A DNA stretch of 64,000 nt from NCBI RefSeq assembly GCF_003432485.1, contig NZ_QVNQ01000001.1, forward strand, positions 434,001 to 498,000, given 5' to 3'. This stretch comes from Actinomadura spongiicola (lineage in GTDB: Bacteria > Actinomycetota > Actinomycetes > Streptosporangiales > Streptosporangiaceae). Below the pieces are notes generated by a model that was not told the DNA's origin, ran no database searches, and saw only the letters and a list, made by a program, of their open reading frames with translations. Below, in pieces: positions 10,016-18,346 of the stretch. A program made the position numbers and the translations under genes. Within the stretch, counting starts at the first letter, position 1. Each line of letters begins with the position of its first letter.

Positions 10016-11128
10016 TCAGAACAGCGGGTCCTGGTCGACCATGACGAGGAGGCCCTTGGTCAGCCACTTCACGTCGTTGGGGGTGTTCTGGAGGCCGTTC
10101 CACTTGCGCTCATCGTCCCTGCCGAAGTGCCAGCTTCCTTCGGTCCAGGCCGCTACGACCTTGATGTTCCTCAGCTTCTCGAGGATGTGGTGGCGGTCGA
10201 GCTTTTCGGCCGGCTCGTCTTCGGTGAGCTTGTCCATCACGTAACCCATGGCCTGGATGCCGACGCCGTGAGTTAGCCGCGACGTGCGGGGCGGCTTGCT
10301 CCAAGCGTCCGGGAAGACGTCCCTGACCAAGCCCCAGAACGTGTTGAGGTGGAGCAGCATGCGTTCGACGTCTCCGCCGCCTTGCTCGTCGCGGTACTGG
10401 TAGAGCGCCCCCTCGTACATGCTGTTCTCGATCATCTTCAGGACGCTGTTGTCCTTGATGTAGCCGTCCGGCGAGGTGGGGGTTGCGATCGCCTTGTAGA
10501 ACGGGCCGGCGCCGGTACCGTTCAGCCGGGTCATGAGCACCGCCGGCAACTGCCGGCGGGCATAAGCCGGCGGCAGGTGACCTCTGGTGTTGGGGAGTAG
10601 CTCGTGGATCAGGCCCTTGGGCAGCGGCTTGGTGTTGTTGACCAGGATGAACTGGGCTCGCTGTTCAGCCTCGTTGTCGGCGATAAAGCCTACGGCTGCG
10701 ACGGGAAACGTGTCGATCTCTGCTTCCCTGATGGCAGCACTGCGCTGCTGGCCGTCCACCAGCCAAGCGGGTTTCTGGTACTCGGGAAGGTCCTCGTCCA
10801 CGGGTATGACGAGTACTCCGGGCACCGAGTAGCCTTCCCCTGTCTCAGGGGTTGTCCCGGCTTCGAACTTCACCCTGCTGTCGAATGCCAGCACGATCGC
10901 GTTCGGCAACATCGCCGAGGGTGACTCAAGATAGCGCTTGATCGCTTTGATGTGGTTGGCTACCTCCGGACGCTGGTAGCCGTGCAACTCTTCCTGGTCA
11001 TCCCGTCGGATTCGGGACACGGCCGCGAACTCATGCAGGCGCTTGCCGTCAACCGCGAAGCAGTAGATGCGGCGATCACCCTGCCGGACCTCCAGCGCCG
11101 GAAGACGAAGCGTGTGCTGGTCGGTCAT
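10016..11128 (-). CDS. second DpdB-like DGQHR-domain protein
   Basis: This is a 370-residue member of the DndB/DpdB (DGQHR) superfamily. The signature reads VDGQQRSAA at about residue 125, followed by a conserved VNNTKPLPKGL segment near 170. The N-terminal YQRPEV segment is also shared with the other DpdB-like protein here. DpdB is the ParB-like ATPase that works with DpdA in exchanging guanine in DNA. This copy is the last gene of the minus-strand operon and starts in an ATGA overlap with the dpdA stop. It is clearly paralogous to the gene at 12384-13532 but diverged over most of its length, so the two may be different subunits of one complex. Confidence 0.8.
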   Translation of the reverse strand: MTDQHTLRLPALEVRQGDRRIYCFAVDGKRLHEFAAVSRIRRDDQEELHGYQRPEVANHIKAIKRYLESPSAMLPNAIVLAFDSRVKFEAGTTPETGEGYSVPGVLVIPVDEDLPEYQKPAWLVDGQQRSAAIREAEIDTFPVAAVGFIADNEAEQRAQFILVNNTKPLPKGLIHELLPNTRGHLPPAYARRQLPAVLMTRLNGTGAGPFYKAIATPTSPDGYIKDNSVLKMIENSMYEGALYQYRDEQGGGDVERMLLHLNTFWGLVRDVFPDAWSKPPRTSRLTHGVGIQAMGYVMDKLTEDEPAEKLDRHHILEKLRNIKVVAAWTEGSWHFGRDDERKWNGLQNTPNDVKWLTKGLLVMVDQDPLF

Positions 11129-12387
11129 TGGTTCTCCTGACTAGGCGCACGGCCGATGTGCTGAATCTTAGCGGCGAAGACCGCAAGGTTGTGGAAGCCG
11201 CGGCTCTTGTTCCGTTCCGTGCCTCGGAATACGGCTATCTCAATGCCAAGCTTGCTGCACAGTCCACAGTTGCATGTCTTCCATGGTTTCTCTTGAAGAA
11301 GTATCTCATACTTGGGGATACGAGACTTCTTGGCGCCCTTCTTAGGATCCAACTTGTCGCCTTCAACCAGCTGCTCATAGTCGCGAAGGGTGTTCAGTAC
11401 CTTCTCCAGAGAGGCTCTAGTGTCACCTTCGTCGTAGCCTCGCAGTAGGCGAAGTGTCTCGCGCTCGAGGCGCTTGGCTTCGGCTTGTGACACCTCGCCA
11501 GCTAGCACCTTTCGCTTCAGGGACGGGTTTCCGTCGACCTGAGGCACCCGGATTGCCATGTAAGCGCCATCAGCGGTGTGGTAGTTATTCTTGTCGTCCA
11601 TGAACGACTGGCGAAAGGGCGATGTGCTGTCGAAACTGGTGACTCCGAGAGTGGCGAACTCTTCGATGGTGCCGACCCGAGTGATCCCCAACAGATGCAA
11701 CTCTGCGTTCTGCCGCACCTTTTCGATCTCGTAGAGACAGTCCAAGATGTCCTCAGTCCGCAAGGGCACCATTCCTCCGAGCGCTATGCGGCGGTAGCCC
11801 ATCTCTTCGAGTTGGTGGACGCTGTCGGCGTAACTGGCGGGACTCCACCCCTGGGCAGCGCCCACCGGGACGATGGAATGCTTTCGCTTCTCCACCTCAT
11901 CGAGAAAATCGCGCGCGTACTTGAGTGTGATCCTGCGGCGTTCAGCCCACTTTGGTTCGATGGTGGATTCTGTGGCGTCCCGGTCGTAGTGAAAGATCAC
12001 GTGGTCAACGCTAACGCCTTCATCAAATCCGCAGCGTTCATAGAAATCCACGACATCGGGCACGCTGTACGGCGGCTCGATTTCGTCAATATAGTTGAAG
12101 GCGCCACAATCGCCCAGCGTGGTGACGCCATCCGGCAGCCTGAAGTATTTCTGTACGCCCAACCTATGAAGCCGTTCCCGCTGCGGCATCGTGTACTTCC
12201 CGGATCCCCTAACCGAGCCGTCCACGATAGCTTTGCTGACCAGGATCCCGTGGTAAGGGCGCTTCGCCAGGACCTCATGCGCATAGCGGTCGTCGCGCTG
12301 CCGTACACGGTACGGAGAATATTCCTCATTGCGGAAGTCAAAGGTCGGGCTGACCTGGTCTTGGCTATCTGGGAAGAAAAACTTCAA
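11125..12387 (-). CDS. dpdA: DpdA, DNA-guanine transglycosylase (tRNA-guanine transglycosylase-like)
   Basis: DpdA replaces guanine in DNA with preQ0. The 420-residue protein keeps the transglycosylase landmarks. DCGAF at residues 93-97 matches the DSGGF base-binding aspartate loop. GGMVPL at 204-209 matches the GGL loop. SFDSTSP around D253 matches the nucleophile segment. A zinc site is formed by C372, C374, C377 and H399. It is flanked on both sides by DpdB-like genes, and upstream in the same operon are the genes for preQ0 synthesis, which identifies the substrate. The start is a TTG overlapping the previous stop (TTGA), with AGGGA about 6 bases before it. A tRNA TGT is the main alternative, but no queA or queG follows and the context is that of DNA modification. 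Confidence 0.9.
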   Translation of the reverse strand: MKFFFPDSQDQVSPTFDFRNEEYSPYRVRQRDDRYAHEVLAKRPYHGILVSKAIVDGSVRGSGKYTMPQRERLHRLGVQKYFRLPDGVTTLGDCGAFNYIDEIEPPYSVPDVVDFYERCGFDEGVSVDHVIFHYDRDATESTIEPKWAERRRITLKYARDFLDEVEKRKHSIVPVGAAQGWSPASYADSVHQLEEMGYRRIALGGMVPLRTEDILDCLYEIEKVRQNAELHLLGITRVGTIEEFATLGVTSFDSTSPFRQSFMDDKNNYHTADGAYMAIRVPQVDGNPSLKRKVLAGEVSQAEAKRLERETLRLLRGYDEGDTRASLEKVLNTLRDYEQLVEGDKLDPKKGAKKSRIPKYEILLQEKPWKTCNCGLCSKLGIEIAVFRGTERNKSRGFHNLAVFAAKIQHIGRAPSQENQ

Positions 12388-13532
12388 AGGAGTTCCCTGC
12401 GTGCGCTCTGGTACAGACGGATCAGGTAGTTGGAAAGCTCTTGGACATGCTTCCCCACATTCTCAATCTCGTTCCAGCGATGCCCAAGGCCCTCCCAGGT
12501 CCCAGTGGTCCAGTGACAGTGTGGAGCGATGAGTTCGAGGTGTTGGCGAATCTGCTCGTATGCATCATCGCGCTGAGGATCAATAGTACCGAGGATGCGA
12601 TCCATGAGGCGACCCATTGCCTTAATTCCAGCACCATGCATCAACCGGCTTTTTTCCGGTGGTTTGCCCCAAGCTTCAGGGAAAGTGTCCCGGACTGCCG
12701 TCCAGTAGATGGTCAAGGCCTGAATGATTCCGTCGTAATCCGTTTCGCCGCGACCGATGTCGCGATATGGAAACAGGCAGCCGGAAGGGGAGGTGAGGCT
12801 TTCTTGGATCATGTCGACGACGCAAGTGTCGGTAACTACCGGGCCTGGCTGGCGGCTCCCGGCACTGGAAGCTCGTTTGATCATCCCATGAAAGGGGGAT
12901 TTTCCGTCGGTGTTCAGCACGTCGCATAGGCTCGATGGAGCCTTGCGTACCGCTAGGCGAGCCGGTAGGGGGCTGTCCACCTCGGGTAGCAATTCGGTGA
13001 CCAAGCCGCGAGGAAGTGGGCGTGTATTATTGATGCGCACAAACTGATCGCGCTGCAAACTCACTGTATCGGCGACAAATGCCGTGACTGGGACGGGCAA
13101 GTCTCTGCGTTTAGCTTGCGCCAAGGCCAACGCGCGTTGCTGTCCATCGACGATCCAGGCGGGCTTCGGCTTGCCTTCCCTCGGCAGGGGAAGGAACAAC
13201 CGGCCAGTGTCGGAGGCGCCATCATCTGGGAGCCGGTTGCCGCCGCGGGTGGCTTTGAAACGGACGTCAGGCGAGAGCGCCATGATGATCGGGTTAGGGA
13301 AGATCGGTAGCGGGCTGTCCAGATACTCGACGATTTCCTGGATGTGCTTGCGTACCTGGGGGCGCTGATAGCCGATCAGCTTGCCTGCCTCATCGCGGCT
13401 CACGCGGGAGATGTCGGCGAACTCTAGGACCTGCTCGGCCTTCAACATGAAGATGTAGAGCGGGTAGTCCTTGACCTGGATGATCCGAAGTGCTCGCACC
13501 TCGATGGACGGCTCGCTTCTGGACATGGACAT
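12384..13532 (-). CDS. dpdB: DpdB-like DGQHR-domain protein (first copy)
   Basis: This is a 382-residue DndB/DpdB-family protein. The signature is VDGQQRALA, preceded by KPAWI, and followed by RINNTRPLPRGL. YQRPQVRKHI near the N-terminus matches the equivalent segment of the downstream paralogue. I chose the ATG at 13532 because it forms a TGATG overlap with the preceding stop. Longer starts would run deep into the upstream gene. Together with DpdA it should form the insertion machinery that loads preQ0 into DNA using ATP. Its position directly before dpdA, with a 4-base overlap, suggests this copy is the canonical DpdB. Confidence 0.85.
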   Translation of the reverse strand: MSMSRSEPSIEVRALRIIQVKDYPLYIFMLKAEQVLEFADISRVSRDEAGKLIGYQRPQVRKHIQEIVEYLDSPLPIFPNPIIMALSPDVRFKATRGGNRLPDDGASDTGRLFLPLPREGKPKPAWIVDGQQRALALAQAKRRDLPVPVTAFVADTVSLQRDQFVRINNTRPLPRGLVTELLPEVDSPLPARLAVRKAPSSLCDVLNTDGKSPFHGMIKRASSAGSRQPGPVVTDTCVVDMIQESLTSPSGCLFPYRDIGRGETDYDGIIQALTIYWTAVRDTFPEAWGKPPEKSRLMHGAGIKAMGRLMDRILGTIDPQRDDAYEQIRQHLELIAPHCHWTTGTWEGLGHRWNEIENVGKHVQELSNYLIRLYQSARRELL

Positions 13533-14512
13533 CAGGACCAGTCCTTGAGCGCGTCTTCCTGCATGATCTTCTGAAACAGCCCCTTGAAGCGGGCCTGTTC
13601 GCAAGACCGCCCAGAACTGCGTAGCCGGCGCAGCAGCTTGGTCGCAGAGACGGGTCCTGCTTCCTCTGCCATGGCTGTGCGAATGAAGGCGAACACCTCA
13701 TCGTCGCTAAGCCTGGCACCCGGAGTCCGGGAGATTGCTGGGGGAGCCGACTCCCTCAGCTCCTTCATAAGGGCGGCAAGCGTCGGCCGCGTGAACGGTT
13801 TTTGCTGCTTTCTGGCCATCTCCAGCACGTGGCGGGCGGCCCGTGCATGCAAGGAGAGCAGGCTCCCGCCTACTGCAGGCTGGACCGCCGCGGAGACAGG
13901 GACGATGAAGTTCTCCAGGTCCGGGTACCGGTGGCCAGGCCCGATGATGACAAAGTTGTCCGGATCGACTAGCTTCTCGGCCGCTTGCTGAAGATCGTGA
14001 GCGCATGGCCTCAGATAGGCGTCCGACATGACGGCAATGACGGCAGCGTCCGGGTTGCTGGCGGCGAGGTCGGTGAACGTCCGAGGAGCACCGGGGGCGG
14101 GGCCGGGCCACTCGGCCAAGGCTCCCCACCACCTGCGGGCATCGTCGGTTGTGGAGGCGACAGAGTCCTTCTGCCCGAAGGCGAAGGTGGCCGCATAGGC
14201 GGCGATGGATGCGTCCTCCGGCATCAGCCCGTATCCGGCGGAGCAAACCCACATCGAAGCAGAGGGGCCAACCACTGCTCCAAGTTGTTTCGCTACCTGC
14301 CAATACTCGCCGGCGTACAGGTCGGCTGCGCGGGTGGTCGCTGCGCTGACGGCGAGGCGGCGGATCCAGTCGTGGCAACGCGCTTGTGTGTCCTGGTTCT
14401 GGGGAAGTTCGCGTGCCCGGAGCGTGGAGGAAAGCGAGCCTCGCTTGCGGTTAGCGCAGGTGACGACCAGGTGGACAGACCGTTCGCCTGGAGTGCTCGT
14501 TTTGTCGCCCAT
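13532..14512 (-). CDS. DUF6884/YaaA-like protein in Dpd operon
   Basis: This is a 326-residue protein. The N-terminal half starts with a strand and the motif VTCANRKRG, continues with AADLYAGEYW, and reaches CSAGYGLMPED, the pattern of DUF6884/YaaA-type domains (a conserved C-x-x-x-K/R near the start, then LYxG, then SAxxGL). The C-terminal 100 residues are helical and basic and may bind nucleic acid. It lies between folE2 and dpdB in one operon. In characterised Dpd systems a separate protein, DpdC, converts preQ0 in DNA to the amido form. This gene occupies a place where such an enzyme could be, but I see no sequence proof. It may instead be a DNA-binding partner of DpdA. Confidence 0.6.
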   Translation of the reverse strand: MGDKTSTPGERSVHLVVTCANRKRGSLSSTLRARELPQNQDTQARCHDWIRRLAVSAATTRAADLYAGEYWQVAKQLGAVVGPSASMWVCSAGYGLMPEDASIAAYAATFAFGQKDSVASTTDDARRWWGALAEWPGPAPGAPRTFTDLAASNPDAAVIAVMSDAYLRPCAHDLQQAAEKLVDPDNFVIIGPGHRYPDLENFIVPVSAAVQPAVGGSLLSLHARAARHVLEMARKQQKPFTRPTLAALMKELRESAPPAISRTPGARLSDDEVFAFIRTAMAEEAGPVSATKLLRRLRSSGRSCEQARFKGLFQKIMQEDALKDWS

Positions 14513-14515
14513 CGC

Positions 14516-15316
14516 CTATGCTTCGCCGGCTCGGCGAGTCCAGGACACCGTTGCGTATGCGGCATGATTGTGGATGCTCTCGTCGTTGAATGCCCGAATC
14601 CGGTACGCGGCGATGGTGTCCAGCGTCCTCAAAACCTGGGCGACGTTGCGGACCATGTCCTCGACGAAGACAGGATGGTCATAGGCCGCCATGGTCACGT
14701 GGCGCTCGTCCGGCCGCTTGAGGACGGCGTAGACGGGCGAGGACGCCGCCTGCTCCGCGATGTCGATCAGGTCGTCAAACCAGAGACCGCCTTGTGGCTC
14801 GGTCGGCTCAACCACGATCGTGATGTGGCCACGCTGGTTGTGGGCGCCCCGATCACTGATGGCCTTGCTGCATGGGCAGACACTGGTCACAGGTACCGTG
14901 ACGGCCATCGTGACCCGGCTTTCCTCGGGGGCGCTGACGGCGGCCAGTGAGCACGCATAGTCAACAAAGCCGCGCGCCCCGGTCACCGGGGCAGACCGCT
15001 CAAGGAAGTAGGGGAAGTCGAGGCTGACACGCGCTGTGGGACCGGACATACGTTGCCGCAGGTCCTCGGCGAGGGTGGCGATGCTGCTGAGGCTGAGTTG
15101 CTCACGAGCTTCGTGTAGCACCTCAATGAAGCGGCTGAGATGCGCTCCTTTGACTTCTGGGCCGAGGCTGACCGACATGGCGGCGGTGCCGACGGTCTCA
15201 CGCTTGGCGCCCTGGCCGTCGGCGACCAGGACGGGATAACGAAGCCCTTCCACGCCGACCTCGTCAAGGGGGACACCACGCGAGTCCGGCGTGGCCTGAA
15301 CGTCCTGGAGAATCAC
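14516..15316 (-). CDS. folE2: FolE2, GTP cyclohydrolase IB
   Basis: This enzyme makes dihydroneopterin triphosphate from GTP, the first step to preQ0. The 266-residue protein has the type IB signature: the metal-binding cysteine segment [10 protein letters not shown], followed closely by GAHNQRGH, and a C-terminal [10 protein letters not shown] segment. Type IB enzymes replace the zinc-dependent FolE and are common in actinobacterial deazapurine clusters. The start is a GTG in a GTGA overlap with queD. Having its own folE2 next to queD, queE and queC means the island can make its modifying base without the host enzyme. Only 3 bases separate it from the next gene. Confidence 0.95.
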   Translation of the reverse strand: MILQDVQATPDSRGVPLDEVGVEGLRYPVLVADGQGAKRETVGTAAMSVSLGPEVKGAHLSRFIEVLHEAREQLSLSSIATLAEDLRQRMSGPTARVSLDFPYFLERSAPVTGARGFVDYACSLAAVSAPEESRVTMAVTVPVTSVCPCSKAISDRGAHNQRGHITIVVEPTEPQGGLWFDDLIDIAEQAASSPVYAVLKRPDERHVTMAAYDHPVFVEDMVRNVAQVLRTLDTIAAYRIRAFNDESIHNHAAYATVSWTRRAGEA

Positions 15317-15669
15317 TCTTCCCCCCGGTAGACGCAGCCGGAAGTGCAGGTTTCACGCACCATGACGGCCGAGAGCAGCAACTTATCGACCAGCCTGTCC
15401 CATATCCACTTAGCAAGCACCTCACTGGTCGGGTTCTCCAGCCCTGGCACCTCGTTAAGGTAGTAGTGGTCGAGTCGTGCGACCAGTGGCTTGACAGCGG
15501 CCTTGATCTCCGCGAAGTCCATCAGCCACCCCATGGCCGGGTCGACTTCGCCGCTTACGTGCACCTCGAAGCGGTAGCTGTGGCCATGCAGTCGAGCGCA
15601 CTTATGGCCGTCGGGCACGTTCGGCAGCCGGTGGGCAGCCTCGAACGTGAACTCGCGGAAGATCTCCAT
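15313..15669 (-). CDS. queD: QueD, 6-carboxytetrahydropterin synthase
   Basis: QueD converts dihydroneopterin triphosphate to 6-carboxytetrahydropterin. The 118-residue protein has the family pattern: AAHRLPN supplies the first zinc histidine, [11 protein letters not shown] supplies the catalytic cysteine and the HxH zinc pair, and LDHYYLN a further conserved histidine. I chose the ATG at 15669, which overlaps the queE stop as TGATG. It gives the usual family start [13 protein letters not shown]; the frame is open further upstream, but that would only overlap queE. Confidence 0.95.
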   Translation of the reverse strand: MEIFREFTFEAAHRLPNVPDGHKCARLHGHSYRFEVHVSGEVDPAMGWLMDFAEIKAAVKPLVARLDHYYLNEVPGLENPTSEVLAKWIWDRLVDKLLLSAVMVRETCTSGCVYRGEE

Positions 15670-16307
15670 CAACGGATTCCCAGGGTCTTGTGGGTCTGGA
15701 CGCTCAACTGCCACTGCGGGTTGGCGAGGCAGTAGTCGATCGCCGCCCGTGTGTTGGCGACGAGGTCAGGACCGTCCATCGGTTGCAGGAGCAGCCGGTC
15801 GAAAGCCAGGTGTTCAAAGCGTTCGGGCTCGGCCCCGATCTGGGGATAGACCAACTTCAGGTCATTTCCCGAGGTCAGCACGATCTCTGTGCCGGCTTTG
15901 GGGCTGACACAGATCCAGTCGAGACCCTCTGGGGCGGGGCGTGTTCCGTTGGTCTCGATTGCGACCTCGAACCCTTCGGTGTGCAGAGCATCTACAGCCT
16001 CGCGGTCCAGTTGCAGGAGTGGTTCGCCGCCTGTGCAGACCACGTATGGGCGGCTGCGCGGGTGTGCGCGTCCCTGCCAGGTCTTGGCGACGGCCGCTGT
16101 GAGATCGGCGGCTGTCTGGAACCGGCCGCCGCCTGGGCCGTCGGTTCCGACGAAGTCAGTGTCACAGAACTGGCATATCGCCCGATGGCGGTCCTTCTCG
16201 CGGCCGGTCCACAGATTGCAGCTGGTAAAACGGCAGAACACGGAAGGACGCCCCGCGTGGCTCCCTTCGCCCTGAAGCGTGTAGAAGATCTCTTTGACTC
16301 GATACAT
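15669..16307 (-). CDS. queE: QueE, 7-carboxy-7-deazaguanine synthase (radical SAM)
   Basis: QueE turns 6-carboxytetrahydropterin into 7-carboxy-7-deazaguanine. The 212-residue protein begins with the typical [14 protein letters not shown]. It carries an atypical cluster motif, one cysteine followed 14 residues later by CQFC (CX14CX2C), a form known in QueE enzymes. TGGEPLLQ is the SAM-contact motif. I chose the ATG at 16307 because it gives the family N-terminus and sits 8 bases after the queC stop. Starts further upstream would overlap queC by about 80 bases. Confidence 0.95.
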   Translation of the reverse strand: MYRVKEIFYTLQGEGSHAGRPSVFCRFTSCNLWTGREKDRHRAICQFCDTDFVGTDGPGGGRFQTAADLTAAVAKTWQGRAHPRSRPYVVCTGGEPLLQLDREAVDALHTEGFEVAIETNGTRPAPEGLDWICVSPKAGTEIVLTSGNDLKLVYPQIGAEPERFEHLAFDRLLLQPMDGPDLVANTRAAIDYCLANPQWQLSVQTHKTLGIR

Positions 16308-16315
16308 AAGGCCCG

Positions 16316-17020
16316 TCAAGCCTTCGCTGACGTGAAGGAGGGGTCCGCAAGGCCGAGTTCGGCGAAGCCCCGGCTGCGAAGCAGGCACGAGTCGCACGTC
16401 TCGCAGGCGCGGCCGTCGACGGGGTCGTAGCAGCTGTGCGTCCAGCCATAGTCCACGCCGAGGGACAGACCTCGCTCGATGGTCTGAGCTTTGGTCAGAT
16501 CGATCAGCGGGGTGTGGATCTTGAGCTTCTGAGTGCCTTCGACGCCGGCCTTGGTGGCGAGGTTCGCCATGCGTTCGTACGCCTGGATATACTCCGGTCG
16601 GCAGTCGGGGTAGCCGCTGTAGTCCATGGCGTTGACACCGATGAACACATCCGATGAGCCCAGGGTCTCGGCCCAGGCGAGCGCGAACGACAGGAAGACG
16701 GTGTTACGCGCAGGCACGTAGGTGACCGGGATCTCCTCGCCCAACTCGTCCGCATTGGCGTGGTGAGGGACAGCCAGGGATTCATCAGTGAGTGCCGAGC
16801 CACCGAAGACGGCAAGATTGATGTCAGCGATCACGTGGTCGGTCGCCCCCAGCTCGCGAGCCACCTTCTGCGCTGCGTCGAGCTCCTCGGTGTGCCGCTG
16901 TCCATACCGGAAGCTGAGGGCGTATGTCTCGTATTCCTCATCCCGGGCGATCGCCAGCACGGTGGTCGAATCGAGGCCACCACTCAGCAGGACCACTGCC
17001 CTGCGCTTGTCCGTCCTCAC
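16316..17020 (-). CDS. queC: QueC, 7-cyano-7-deazaguanine (preQ0) synthase
   Basis: QueC uses ATP and ammonia to make preQ0, the base DpdA inserts. The PP-loop motif SGGLDSTT lies about 12 residues from the start, YVPARNT is the family motif in the middle, and a zinc site is formed by four cysteines in HSCYDP, CETCDSC. I chose the GTG at 17020 because GGGGAG lies 6 bases upstream and family members begin with the strand AVVLLSGG. An ATG at 17065 would add 15 residues. It is the first gene of the minus-strand operon, so its promoter should lie in 17021-17550. There is no queF, so the pathway stops at preQ0. Confidence 0.95.
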   Translation of the reverse strand: MRTDKRRAVVLLSGGLDSTTVLAIARDEEYETYALSFRYGQRHTEELDAAQKVARELGATDHVIADINLAVFGGSALTDESLAVPHHANADELGEEIPVTYVPARNTVFLSFALAWAETLGSSDVFIGVNAMDYSGYPDCRPEYIQAYERMANLATKAGVEGTQKLKIHTPLIDLTKAQTIERGLSLGVDYGWTHSCYDPVDGRACETCDSCLLRSRGFAELGLADPSFTSAKA

Positions 17021-17546
17021 CTGTTGCTCCCCATCCTGCCTACTGCGCGGAAACTGCAGCCTCATAGCTAACCGGTCGAGTGTAGTTACGAGCGCGGGAC
17101 GGCCGCAATTCGCCATGCGCTTGAGGTCTGGCATGTCTCCTACGTACGAAGTCCTGTCACTGACCGCCCTAGGCGGGTCGGATGTAGCGACGCAGCGACC
17201 CTCTAAAACTGCATCGATGGCGTTGGTGAGCCGAGAGCACTTAATGCAACGGTGCGAGTGCAGATGAGCGGCGCAAACCGGCGATCAGCATCCCAGGATC
17301 ATGGAGCCGAGGTGATGCGGGGCCCTTGGCAGGCCGGACCCGACTGCAATCTCGGTGTTCAGGAGTCTGCTGAGCAAGTCCCGAATGGTGGAGGGGCGTC
17401 TGGGTGAGTGGGGGCAGATGAGGGGCGGAGGGGATGGGGATCTGAACCTGTTGTGGGTGGAGGTGGTCCGGTCGGTGCTGGTCCGGGGCGGACGGTGTTC
17501 GTGGGTGGCGGCAGAGTTCGCGGACGAATGGCGGAGAAAAGATCTT
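17021..17546. other. spacer between queC operon and tRNA-Pro, island edge
   Basis: This stretch of about 525 bases shows no convincing gene. The promoter of the queC-to-dpdB2 operon must lie here, but I could not pick out a clear -35/-10 pair. The right half becomes G-rich on the plus strand (repeated GGGG and GTGG runs from about 17390), in contrast to the island DNA on the left. The edge of the island is probably in this interval or at the tRNA itself. Confidence 0.4.
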
Positions 17547-17578
17547 GAGGCCGGTCTCCTTGGGGGAGAGCCGGCCTC
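17547..17578 (-). terminator. hairpin downstream of tRNA-Pro
   Basis: GAGGCCGG at 17547 pairs with CCGGCCTC at 17571-17578, and the inner bases TCTCC and GGAGA extend the stem with one mismatch. On the minus strand it sits just after the tRNA 3' end and is followed by a short T-rich tail (AAGATCTTTTC), as expected for an intrinsic terminator of the tRNA transcript. Confidence 0.6.
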
Positions 17579-17595
17579 TGATCTGGCGGTTTTTG

Positions 17596-17669
17596 TCGGG
17601 GTGGCGGGATTTGAACCCACGACCTCTTCGTCCCGAACGAAGCGCGCTGCCAAGCTGCGCTACACCCCG
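17596..17669 (-). tRNA. tRNA-Pro (anticodon CGG)
   Basis: A complete cloverleaf reads on the minus strand. The acceptor CGGGGTG pairs perfectly with CACCCCG. The anticodon stem CTTCG/CGAAG encloses loop TTCGGGA, giving anticodon CGG. The T arm contains GGTTCAAATCC. The discriminator base is A, and CCA is not encoded. The 3' end points to the left, into the Dpd island, the orientation expected if the island integrated at the tRNA 3' end. Confidence 0.93.
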
Positions 17670-17746
17670 GTGGTGGCTGCCCGGGAGGCGTACGTTCTCC
17701 CGGCGCCTAGTACACCTTAGCGGATGGTGAGGGGTGCTTGCGTCCT

Positions 17747-18346
17747 CTATTTGCGGGCTGTGAAGCCGGTCATGGCTCCGGAGCGGGTTAGTTCGATGGA
17801 GGTCAGGCCGGCGGAGGTCAGCCAGGTGCGGACGTCGTCGGCGGTGCCGGACGGGCCGAAGAGGCCGCGGCGCTGCATGTGGCGGATGACGCGGTCGCGG
17901 GAGGTGCCGCGGACGATGGTCGTGCCGCGGAGGGTGCCGCCCGGGCGGAGGACGCGGGCCATCTCGGCGATGGCGGCGGGTGGGTCGGTCAGGCAGTGGA
18001 GGCCGTTGTAGGTGACGCAGGCGTCGAAGGTGTCGGTGGGGAAGGGGAGGGCGTAGACGTCAGCCTGGAGGAGGGTGGACGTCTTGCGGCGGGCGCGGGT
18101 GAGCATCGTCCAGGAGAGGTCGACGCCTACGTGGCGGGGGTTGTCTCCGAAGGCGACGCCGCCGCCGCAGGGGATGTCGAGGGTGAGGGCGGACGGGTCC
18201 TGGGCGGCGATGTTCTGTCGCAGGTGCGTGATGTCGTAGTTCCAGAGGAGGCGGGCGCCCAGGCGGGAGAGGTAGGGGTTCTGGACGGCGTAGTCGTAGG
18301 CGGCGGCTTGGAAGCCGCCGACTTTCCAGCGTTCGCGCAGGTTCAT
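17747..18346 (-). CDS. class I SAM-dependent methyltransferase
   Basis: This 199-residue methyltransferase has the motif I loop LDIPCGGGVAFG, an acidic residue ending strand 2 (GVDLSW), ADVYALPFP for motif II, and ARVLRPGGTL for motif III. This is the UbiE/COQ5-like type 11 fold; the substrate cannot be read from sequence. The ATG at 18346 overlaps the stop of the metallophosphoesterase gene by 4 bases, so the two are co-transcribed. Confidence 0.85.
   Translation of the reverse strand: MNLRERWKVGGFQAAAYDYAVQNPYLSRLGARLLWNYDITHLRQNIAAQDPSALTLDIPCGGGVAFGDNPRHVGVDLSWTMLTRARRKTSTLLQADVYALPFPTDTFDACVTYNGLHCLTDPPAAIAEMARVLRPGGTLRGTTIVRGTSRDRVIRHMQRRGLFGPSGTADDVRTWLTSAGLTSIELTRSGAMTGFTARK

Noticed and set aside
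15670..15714. Longer start for QueD
   Set aside because: It would overlap queE by 45 bases and adds residues absent from the family; the TGATG start at 15669 is better.
11125..17020. Deazapurine natural-product or tRNA queuosine cluster
   Set aside because: No queF, queA, queG or tailoring enzymes are present; the transglycosylase is DpdA-like and flanked by DGQHR proteins.
17021..17300. preQ1 riboswitch upstream of queC
   Set aside because: I could not find the short hairpin and A-rich tail of known preQ1 classes.
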